Below are positions 39,961 to 50,900 of a stretch of 64,000 nt of DNA, piece after piece (position 1 is the first letter of the stretch; each line of letters starts with the position of its first letter). Both the position numbers and the translations under genes were made by a program. This DNA is from Acanthopleura granulata. Lineage: Eukaryota; Mollusca; Polyplacophora; Chitonida; Chitonidae. The DNA is taken from the NCBI GenBank assembly GCA_016165875.1, contig JABBOT010000080.1, positions 13,126,337-13,190,336 on the forward strand. Reading direction: 5' to 3'. The notes below the pieces were generated by a model. That model was given only the letters and a program-made list of their open reading frames with translations. It was not told the origin of the DNA and searched no databases.

Positions 39961-42390
39961 AAAATATGGAAGTTTAAGCTTGGATTTGAAAGAACTGAAC
40001 AGTGACTGTAACTGTACCGGTTTCTCCATCGGGAATCCTACTCCCTCCCCCACACTCCAACCTCGTCTGGTATACGGCCTACCCTAGATCTCACCTGGTC
40101 ACAAATCACAACTATGACTCACGAGGTGTTTACTTCTCCGCCGGGGTAAAAACTCCTGTGCCCACATCCTGAGTGCTAATACGATATAATCTATTTTTAG
40201 ACCCCAAAACACGTCAGAAAAACAGCTGAAAATATCCACTTCGCGTAACTTGATCTTATTTATAGTTGTTAGCCACCAGAAAACTTTAGCGCACTAATTC
40301 ATGTCAAAATGAGCTTTATAGTTTCGCCACCTCAGCAGGTGTGACGGCGGTTCGCTTAGATCTCCAGGTATAATCTGTTGTCAGCAGATTAAGACACAAA
40401 CTTCAAGGATTTCCGCTTGGCATAGTACCAATTATTAATTTACTCTCTCATTCAACTGGTGTTCTCAATTTAATTCATTCCATTATGATACGTGTATTTT
40501 CAGTTATTTCAATGCAAGAGGCCACAAGCAACATTTACTTGATAAATTTCAAGTCACAGAATTCATAACGTAAAGTATCAGTTGAGTCAGCATGAGCTGG
40601 ATTCAAACTGCTCCTCTTTTGATTGGGCAAGGGGTTAAGAGCGTCATGAGGATTTTTAAAAGGATGGTCGAATATCGAAGTCCACAAGTCAAAAGTTCAA
40701 GGGCCCCAATAGGTTCCGGAATCTTTTGGACCTTGGGTGGATTATCTATTTTTCCTGACACTAAACAGGACAATAGGTATCCTCTGTATATATGTACATA
40801 TTTTTCATAGAACTTTGATGTTCATTCTGGGTGTCTTACAGCACTTTTTGTAAACTAAACAGATTTAGTAAATCGGTCATCAAACGTTAAATAGATGGTT
40901 ACCTTATTTGCCTGAAAAAATCGCCCCAAATGTGCAAGTGTCATAATATTACTTCTTCGTGCTGAAACACCGGTAATGGTACATTTGTTTCCAGCATAGG
41001 ATACCCTTCTATACCTTCTAAGCAAACCTCAAAACACCTTTCTAAGATCAGTAGAGAACTCGCACAATCCAGCAAAATGAATAACTTGGTCATGAATGAA
41101 ATTTTAGGTCAAATACATTATTCGTTGCTTTGCCAGAAATAATTTGCAATCGATTTAACCTTCTCTCTCTACCATTCCCCTAGAGCTACGGTGTACAACG
41201 CTTTTTATTGGAAGTGCACAACGGAGGGTCATAATGTAGACATTAAGAAATAAAATATATAAGGCATAAAAAATATTAGAACAGAAATATTTTGATTACA
41301 GCGATTTATAGCTTTATTTCTATGAAGATAGGGAAAATGGATGTGGAGAGAGCTGGAAGGGCACCAAAAAACAGCCTTGCACTAATAATTGAAACACCAT
41401 TAAAATCTGACTTTTAATAGGTATTTTTGCAAAAATGAACTGGATCTAAATATTTGGATTCGGTCAGAAAAGCTGTGCTTTTTGGAAGACGTCTACCATT
41501 ACACTTGACTGTAGATAAAACTCTCGCACATAGCCTTTGGCTTTTGGTTCCATTAAAATACCATACCGTGAAAACGAAGTAAAATCAAATGAGTAAGAGA
41601 TTTATGACCAATAAAAATTCAAGTATTAACATCCTCCCTTGTTGCTTAGATGATGATTGTTTAGTTCTTGATGAAATGCGCATGCGTCACAGCTTATGGC
41701 AACACATTAGTCCTTTTTTCTTGCTATCCCCGTATAATGATAACACTACATATTTACTGCATATTTACGCAGCAAACCGCATTTCTTCTTACATGTGTAT
41801 TTACTTTATAAACTACCAATAGTTTATAACATGTAAGCTGTATATATTCAGCTTTGGGATTACCCTTGTTCGAAGAATTACACTAAAAATGTTTTAGTAC
41901 ACAAGGTGGTTAAAAACAGAATATTTACACAACATAGGAAGAAAATGACAAAAGGCATCAAAACATTTGTAAAATGCACACTATTATATGCCTAGAAAAA
42001 TCAACAGAAATAAGTGATAAATACATGACAAAAACTTTTTAACAAAATTTAAAAATAAAAGAATAAAGGTACTTATTCAGTCTACATTTCTACAAAAGAT
42101 CTAAGTGAAAATATGACATCAAAATACATGACTGTCATGGAATTGATATTACATGGCTTCTACATTTCAAACAAGGCACGGTATATTTCATAACACTTCT
42201 CTTCATTCAGACAAAATCCCGCTGCATACAAGGATCTAAAAATAGACTAATGAAATAATGGCTAATGAAACAATCAAGTGAAAAAGTTGAAAAATATTCC
42301 AAGAAAGAGGATTAAATCACTGATGGTTCTGCCACACAGGACGAAGGATGACCGACACATACAGTAGTTTGCGTTCAATCAACAACAATT

Positions 42391-42690
42391 ACACAAATCA
42401 CCAGTGTATTGCCGATCTGTCTGAACGGCACAATCACTGTCCTGCATTCATGTATCTACTTTATTACACAAATCATCAGTGTATCGCAGAACTGCTTGAA
42501 CGACACATTCACTGTACTGCATAGATGTATCTACTTTATTACACAAATCAGTGTATCACAGAACTGTTTGACCTGCACAATCACTGCCCTGCATACTTGT
42601 ATCTCCTTGTACACGAATCATCAGTGTATCATAGAGCTGCCTACAATGCACAAGTACTCTCCGGTATACAAGAATAGAACTCGGTGCATG
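42391..42690. repeat. ~75-bp tandem repeat, four copies
   Basis: ACACAAATCATCAGTGTATC recurs at 42391, 42466, 42541 and 42611 with related sequence between, including CTGCAT and TGTATCTACTTTATT. It keeps a frame open on the plus strand, but the peptide is repetitive and has no family match. Confidence 0.85.
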
Positions 42691-43154
42691 AATTATCACA
42701 GTACAGTAAAAGTGTTTGTCAGAATGGTTTCACAGGCATAAAAACAATATAAAACCAAATAAGACTACAATCTCATACAATAATGCTGCCTGGAAACCAG
42801 CTTCATTGTTAGTTACAACCATTTACTTTTTCATGTTGCCTTGAACATTACGATGTAATCTGATGAATATAGTAATAACTATAAAGTAATGGTTTCATCG
42901 ATCTGTAAAAGTGCTCAATATGAACAAGGCATTTTACTGTAGGGTAAAAATATAGGGGAAAATATAGCAGGTTTCAAATTATGCCATTTTATAATGACCA
43001 CAGTAAACAATGACAACAAAAAAAGGACAAAAATACTTGTCATTCCAACCAAAACACAGAATGCATATAGGTGAATGGCAGTTATTGATATGCCATTCAG
43101 AGAACATTTGATCATTACACAATCAGGCTGAATAATATTTGCGGATAAAGTATT

Positions 43155-43935
43155 GTGCATAGCATGGGAGGAAGTGTTGAATACCATGCGAGGCAGTTGC
43201 ATTGTACAGAAGGAAAGGCTGATTAGTTAACATGCGAGAAAATGTTGAACAGGAAGGGGAAAAATGTTGAACACAAAGGGGAAAAATGTTGAATAGGGTG
43301 AAGTTGGATAGCCGTGGGAAAAAGTTGGCGAGCATGCGAGGAAATGTTGAATACCATTATTTATTTATTTACTTGATCCACAGGTTGCTGGCATCCAATA
43401 CCATGGGGGGAAATGATTAATTTTATTTATTTATTTGATTGGTGTTTTACGCCCCACTCAAGAATATTTCACTTATGCGACAGTGGCCAGCATTATTGTG
43501 GGAGGAAACCGGGCAGAGCCCGGGGGAAACCCACAACCATCCACAGGTTGCTGGTAGAACTTCCCATGTATGGCCGGAGAGGAAGCCAGCATGAGCTGGT
43601 CTTGAACTCACAGCGATCAAATTGGTGGTAGGAGAAATGATTAATAACACAGGGAGAAAGTGGAATAGCACAGGAGAAATGTTAAATGGCACAGGACTAA
43701 TGTGGACTAGCAGAGGAGGAAATGTTGCTTGGCATGGAGGATAGGTTGATCAGTATAGGAGAAGTATTGATAAGCCTGAATGTTGATGAACTTGTCAAAA
43801 CTGCTCATTAGCATGGGGCAAGCGATAATTACAATGCGGAAAAAGTGAACACCAGAGGGAGAAAAATGAAGAGGCACTAAGGAAAAGTGGAATGGCATTA
43901 CGGAAAAGTTAAACAGCATGGGAGAAATTTTAATA
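43155..43935. repeat. Degenerate short minisatellite interrupted by a SINE
   Basis: Many loose copies of a 20-28-bp motif like GAAATGTTGAATAGCATGGG run on both sides of a SINE at 43.42-43.62 kb. The motif varies strongly and spacing is irregular. Confidence 0.7.
43418..43622 (-). mobile_element. SINE family 1, reverse, inserted in a minisatellite
   Basis: Plus-strand landmarks TTTGATTGGTGTTTTACGCC, CCGGGGGAAACCCACAACCA and AGCATGAGCTGGTCTTGAAC. The repeat motif resumes directly after it. Confidence 0.85.
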
Positions 43936-44309
43936 CATTAATATGCCATAGAAATTCCATCCTTGTACATGTTGCACGTGACAACCGATTACTGTTTCTT
44001 CAAATGGTTTCACGCACAATGTTCACATGATTTGATAAGCTAATTCAGAATTCTTGAAAGGGCACCTGCTTGCCTTTGTACAAATAATAATTCGTTAATA
44101 TTTGTTTTAAATTTCAAAGCCTTTTAACAAAGTAATATTTAATCTCATTCAGGTTATTTTGGTGCACAGTTGTAATGTCACAGAATGAGTGAATGCATAG
44201 TTATGGCTTAGTGTCATATTGACAAATCTTTTGGCAATATTGTGATGAGAACATATTAAACCATGAAGCACTGCAGAGTAATCTCAAAGAAGCACTAGCT
44301 CCTTTAATG

Positions 44310-44870
44310 ACATCACCACTACCCTCAGTAAAGCACTAAGGCATTATTTATATATCTATTTATTTGACTGTCACTTAATGAAATCACACACAGCTCAGTT
44401 TGGAATTAGGACTAAGTGTCACACAGAGCATCACTGGGCTAAGTGAAAAGTCCACAGCACCATATGATCCCGTGAATCACTATGACATTATGACACACAA
44501 CACCACTGAATCTGGCGAATCACTCTAACATTATATCACACATAGTGCCTTTGGGCTCAGTAACTCACTAGGACACTGAATCACTATGACATTATATCAC
44601 ACATAGTGCCTTTGGCCTCAGTAAATCACTAGGACACTGAATCACTATGACATTATATCACACATAGTGCCTTTGGCCTCAGTAAATCACTAGGACACTG
44701 AATCACTATGACATTATATCACACATAGTGCCTTTGGGCTCAGTAAATCATCACACATAGCATCCCTGTACTTAGTGAATCACTTGAGCACTGAATCACA
44801 AAAAGCACCATTGGACTTGGTGAATCACTAGGATGTTAATTCAGCTACAACACTACTTTGTCATTAATAA
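44310..44870 (-). other. SCARB2: Probable SCARB2-like 3'UTR, carrying a tandem repeat
   Basis: Downstream of the TAA on the minus strand. The first good AATAAA on that strand is at 44359-44364, and an ATTAAA is at 44303-44308. If either is used, the 3'UTR is about 500-570 nt and contains the 61-bp repeat array. The true end is not visible from sequence alone. Confidence 0.5.
44517..44760. repeat. 61-bp tandem repeat, about four copies, in the probable SCARB2-like 3'UTR
   Basis: Units begin at 44517, 44578, 44639 and 44700 with core CACACATAGTGCCTTTGG and AATCACTATGACATTATATC. The middle copies are nearly identical. Degenerate half-units extend to about 44470 and 44840. Confidence 0.9.
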
Positions 44871-44942
44871 TTAATTGTCATCAATAATTGGACTACTGTC
44901 TTCATCTGTGGTCCCATTTGTAATAAGTTTTACTCTCCGAAA
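44871..44942 (-). CDS. SCARB2: SCARB2-like coding exon 13: cytosolic tail and stop
   Basis: Acceptor CTTTCAG, then 23 codons (FRRVKLITNGTTDEDSSPII, then DDN) and TAA at 44871-44873. The exon continues the frame of the previous one. The tail holds D-S-S-P-I-I, with the spacing of the human LIMP-2 lysosomal sorting signal E-R-A-P-L-I. Confidence 0.85.
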   Translation of the reverse strand, partial: FRRVKLITNGTTDEDSSPIIDDN

Positions 44943-47900
44943 CTGAAAGAGACACAGAAAACCAAATTGTTATTCAGCGACAAAGTGTTTTCCTGTATTA
45001 AGAACAATGTAGATAAATAAACATGCTCTGAGAGGTGTTCAACTCAATGCTTCAGTGCAATTTGATTTTTCGGTAGACCAGGAAATAACAATAAAATTGA
45101 CAACAGCGACACAACTTAGATCAATGATATAAAGGCGACCAGATCTCTCTGGTTTGACGTGTCCGTCCAACTGACAATGGTTTTTGACCTATCACATACA
45201 CCAACATAAAAGTGGCGGGATCTAACTTCTTTGTCCGAGAATATGTGCTATGTGGGCGGGATCTAACTTCTTTGTCTGGGAATATCTATTAAGAGGGCAT
45301 GTTCTAACCTCTTTGTCTGGGTGTATATGTTAAGTGGGCGGGATCTAATTTCTTTGCCTGGGAGGATGTGTTAAGTTTTCAATTCAGCTTCTCCCTGTTT
45401 ATTGTCCTGGTTGGGCAGAGTGAAGCAGCATAATGGACACTGATGTTATCATGTCCTGCATTGAGACCATAAATCATGGCTTAGTCACCATTAGTATGTC
45501 ACATACACAGCTCTATTTTTCTTTTAAGGGATAAATCACACCTGTACTTACTTGAGACTCCTGAGACTTTGACAACAGAAACAAGATAACCATCAAGCAC
45601 ATGAAGCCCCCTACAGCAATGAGAGAGTACTGAACCGCCTGGGCAACCGTGAGCGGCACGAACAGCTGAGACTTCAACATGGCCGCTGTCTTGTCATCCA
45701 CAATGGCACTCTGAGCAGAAACAACAAGGAGGCTAAAATAAGCACACTGATTGGCACAAGAGATGGCCAATAAATAAGACAGTGGTCTGGATGATTGTGA
45801 ATGGTGTTGACACAATCACTAAGAATATTTCAACTTCATTAAGTGCCATGGATGGAGGCAACCAGAAGTAAACCACTGGTTTATTGGTGGAAAGCCAAAA
45901 AAATTTCCTTGAACTTCAAGTAGCAGCATCAAAACAACCGCTGGTTCATTCGTCCAAGGCAAAGGAATATCCATGAACTTCACATAGCATCATCAAAACA
46001 ACTCTACAACTCAAGCACTGGCTGACCTCGTGAACAGTGGACGAAGTGGCATATCAACAACATCATGCTAAAGGCTGGGATTATGGCATTGGGATCTATA
46101 AACTGTGACTGAGGGTGAATGCAAATTAAAGAACAAAATGAGAATTTACGGATACTGCCTGCAAAAACTTCAACCTTAAATACATAGCATGTGTGTTGAG
46201 TGTATTTGTATGGTTTTGCCTCCAAACAGCCCGTCCAGTGCTCATGTCAATAACAGATGTTGAGAAATCAGTTATTCTGAGGTTTCAGGGTCACTGTTGG
46301 GATATGGATTTACGGATGAAGTTATATCTCCCAGGTATTTATATTATATACGTGTAGCTACCTTACCTCATTTATCCACATGACAGGCATTGTTAAGTTC
46401 TGGATGCTTTTGAGCTGCCTGTAAGTAAACAAGTAAAGTTACATTGGTTTTTAAGCTGATAAACTTCTGTTTTGAAAAGGACAGACTTGGTCCACCATAT
46501 ACATGCATACTTTATAGTTTTAATGTCAATCTTCAAGCACAAATTGTAATATACAGTCAACCCAATACTGACTCTCATCATCCATAATGGATTTTAACAC
46601 AAATGTGCAGTTTTTAATTATATCAAAGCCAATTTTGCATTTTAGTTCAGCTATTTCTTGTCAAAGAGTTCGCTACTTCGAAAAGGGTTAGGCTGTTTTA
46701 GAACAGTATTTCCAGATTGAAAGGACTATGTTTCATGTAATCTCATGAAAAGTCAAAATAATACATTCACCTTAATAAAATCTATAGTCTAGTAAGTAAA
46801 TAAGATATTGTATATGTCAAGCCACAGAAAAACAAAGCATGTGATATATTTGACACAGGTGTCAATTTGCCTCTTTATATGACAAATTATATGTCTACAC
46901 AATAATCTAATGCTCAAAAATTCTTTATAAACATACTTACTCAATGTTTTTCATCTGAAGCATGTAGAGGTTGATCTGTAATCTCTTACAGACATTCAAC
47001 ACCGCTCCGGTGTACTGCAATATAAAATGTTTGTGCAAAAATTGTGTGAATTTGCCAAGGGGAGACAACCGAGTTGAAACTGGGCAAACTAAAGGGGAGA
47101 TAAAAAAAAACCCCCATCAACCTTAACCCTTTTTACTGGAAAAGAGTTCTTTTTTTTGTCTAAATTCTAATTGTTTAAATGAATATAAAGGAATACTGGT
47201 TTAATCTTTGCTCTGAAGAACTTGCTAACGTCATCAAAATTAACTACCATAAGCCCTCATGTATATGGACACGCGAAATCTAAAATAGGCAAACACTTTT
47301 CTCAGAACAAGGTTACATTTGGCTGACTTACTGGTTCCACATTAACGTCCGTGCGATGCCAGTCAGGGTTTGGATGCATCCCATCCACGGCCTTCACTAC
47401 CCTCTCATCTGCCATGTAGAAGTGAGGGAAGGACACGATCACAGGGCCATGGAAACCGTCCACTGATAAAACAAACACAATATGAAAGTCACAATATTAC
47501 ACACAGCGAAACAAACATTATACAACGGTGGTCAAGCACTAGCCTGGATATGTTCGTGGTACAAGCAGGCTGATATTATGTGGATCTCAGGAGACCAGAG
47601 CTGACACACATCCCACTGTGAAACTCAGGTGACCAAAACTGATACTGAAAAGCTTGACTAAGAGTACAGATGACATTGGGCAAATAAACAGGAGGTCAGA
47701 ATTCAAGAAACTGTGTGATATTGGGACCAGAATTCAAGTAACTTAGACGGTGTGACGATGGGGCTGGATCTCCTGTATCTTACTTTGTATCACACCAGTT
47801 CAGACCAGTACTCGTGTAATTTACTCAAGTAACTTATTAACCAGTTGAGTAATGCGACCAGAACTCATGAAACTTGCTTTGTGAGGTACTGGAGCCAGAT

Positions 47901-50900
47901 ATCAAGTAATTTATACTGTATTCTGCTTGTGCCAAAACTCATATAAACATCGCTGTGTGATATTTTGGCCAGAGCTCAAGTTATTTTATTTTAATTGTGT
48001 TGTACTGGGGCATGAAATGTGTGATACTGAGAGAACCAGAAAACTGATAATGTGTGACATTGACGGGACTAGAATTCACGTCAGTGACACTGTGTGATAC
48101 TCAGAAGAGAAGGTCTCACATAATGTGATACAGAAGAGACTAAAACTCACATCACTGACACTGTGTGAAACAGAGATCAGAACTCATGTACATGTAACTG
48201 ACACTGTGTGATAATGAAGGGACCAGAACTCACAGAGGTGACACTGTGTGATATTGAGGAGACCAGAACTCACGTAATTGACACTGTGTGATATTGAGGA
48301 GGCCAGATGGCAGACAGTTTGTCTGTGGAGTACAAAAGCCCAGATTGTCAGGGTTGACAGATACATTGGCCAACTCGCTGGCTGTGGAGCTGAATCTGTA
48401 TAACTGTATCCCTTGTGGTGTGTACACATCTCCACTGTACACCCCATACACTGACCTGGAAATACACAAATACAATCAGAATACAGGTATAACTACATCT
48501 ACAGACTAACTCAGTGTATGGTTGTATCTGTATAACTGTATGCCTTGTGGTGTGTACACATCTCCACTGTACACCCCATACACTGACCTGAAAATACACA
48601 AATACAATCAGAATACAGGTATAACTACATCTAAAGACTAACTCAGTGTATAGTTGTATCTGTATAACTGTATGCCTTGTGGTGTGTACACATCTCCATT
48701 GTACACCAGATACACTGACCTGGAAATACACAAATACAATCAGAATACAGGTATAACTACATCTACAGACTAACTCAGTGTATGGTTGTATCTGCATAAC
48801 TGTATGCCTTGTCATGAGCACACATCTCCACTGTACACTTCGGATCCACATACTGACTTGAGCATACACAAATACAACCAAAATACAAATACAACTACAT
48901 GTACAGACAGAAACATCAGCTGTGGAGCTGTATGCGTATAACCTGAAAATACACAAAGACAACCACAATACAAATACAACTTGTTATGTCATCCAACTTT
49001 GAAAGGCGCACGAAACTCATTGGTTGGGAGATGGAACTCTGAGCACTTTATTCGTATCGTTATTTACATTCACCTTTGATATGAACAACCAACCATCGAC
49101 AGGTTACTGACAAACTTTAACTGGTTTTGAGTTTTTGAGCCTCATGTGTCCTAGGAACTGAAAGACAAGCATCTTTAACCACGAGACTAGCAATGGCTTA
49201 CTCCCACATAAGGGCTATAAAGGTGCAAAGCATGGATGACAAAAACAAATCCTACCCATAATGTATACAATGTAAATATGTACCTGGGCTCAGTGTCATG
49301 AAACTTCAATTTTTGTTCTTTGGCAATGTCATCTTATACCTATGCTGTGTTTGATTTAAATTTTCTTCGTAACGCTCCATGCTTTACTTCATACAAAGTG
49401 CATATCTTACAATGTACCTGCAAATGTCGGTGGAAAACATATGAAGAACAACATCCTTTTTCACAAACGGTGGCGCAACAGTCCCATCTGAAACAATAGC
49501 AAACAGGTACAAACTTAAAGAAATACAATAAAAAGAAAGACAATATTAACCGAGTAACTTTTTTTAATGGAAATTGTTTCTGATGTCGACAGCTTTTATA
49601 TATATATATATACACCTGTATGTGGCTATCACTGATTATAAAATGTTGGTACACAACATGCTCATTATTAAACAGATATGCATACTGTTGCATGCAATGG
49701 CTGAAGGGTAAGAGCATCTGCCTCCTAATGGAAGACCCTGGTTTAATACTGAAAACTGGACTTAGCCTCCAAAAATTGTCAACTGGCAATGTTGTCATCC
49801 CAAGTGGGTGGGAGTAAGAAAGAACCATACTGACCTGTGCCATTGATCATGTTTGCCCAGGGTGTTGACCAGTACGGCAAAGAGCTGAAAGAAGCGAACA
49901 TAAGGGTTACTTGGACAGTATTTCATTGTACAGAATTTATATGGTAAAAGTTCTACAAGAGAAGAGAACTTGTTCGGAGAACAGAACAGGAGAAAGCTAT
50001 GGGAAACTTAATTAACCACATGTAAATCTTGGAACCATTATTTTATACATTGAAATAATGTATTTAGGGGCCTGTTTCACAAAGCAATTTGAGGCTTTGG
50101 CCTTAAATTGTTATCCAAACAAAAATGTGAAATATATGAATCACATCACTGATTCTATACTGTGATAGTGGGATTTCAACTTTGTTTCCTAGAAAAGATT
50201 AGCCCAAAATCGCTTTGTGAAAAAGGCCCCACAAATAATGGTATTCATTTCTAGCAATTGCAAGTGACATGTATACACATAGGTAATAATGTAATAAGGT
50301 TATTCAAATGATGACAGTTCCTTACCTGGTGCCATTGAACTTGTCAATAACTCCCACTTTATTCAAGTCGTTTTCTCCAGTAAAAACTGTGTAAGTACCA
50401 TCGTAGGAGTTGTTTTTCTGCAGCACAGAATATAATCACATCAGTTTCATGTAAGCTAGTTTATCTTATTAAGGGAACCTGTTCGACACCTATTGAAATC
50501 ATTTGGATTATTATTAGGGGATTGGTCCTTCAAAGCAACACCCTTTTGAAATCGTTAGGGTTTTTATTCTTCTTTTTATTACGCACTTAACAGCTCAATC
50601 AAAAAAGTCAAACCTGGCCATAATACGTGATCAGGGACAAGTGCAAAACCTACTTTAAAGTTCTCAAAACGGCCAATGGAATCTCCCAGAAATTTGCATG
50701 TATAATCTTTAAATAAGTTCAAAAACTTATGTTGCTTCCTTTCTTGATATTTATGCAAATAAGCCCTCGAGGCCATCTCAAATACTGTCAAATGACCTTG
50801 TGTTTGTTAATTTACCTTCAATTACTCTAATTAAAACAAAAAAGGTGTTGATTCACATGTAAGGTAACATAAGCAGTGTGAAAATGTGCTTAGATTTTGT

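Larger units (their letters stand above)
31979..42390. other. No gene recognised; repeats and unique sequence
   Basis: Contains family 3 fragments, a T-rich tract at 34.60-34.66 kb, SINEs at 35.8 and 36.2 kb, the AT microsatellite, a MITE at 38.8 kb and a minisatellite at 39.5 kb. No exon-like segment with matching splice sites was found. Confidence 0.55.

Noticed and set aside
42409..42741. 110-residue frame with internal repeats
   Set aside because: Produced by the 75-bp tandem repeat (25 codons); no family match.
44517..44760. CRISPR-like array
   Set aside because: Units are contiguous tandem repeats without spacers, in an animal gene's 3' region.
48348..48968. 206-residue minus-strand open frame made of 44-residue repeats
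   Set aside because: It is a shifted frame through the 132-bp array next to exon 8. The unit length is a multiple of three, so the frame stays open by arithmetic; the peptide matches no family.
49340..49843. 167-residue minus-strand frame across coding exons 6-7
   Set aside because: It runs through the intron and reads the exon 7 bases in a different frame from the SCARB2 protein; it is a shadow.
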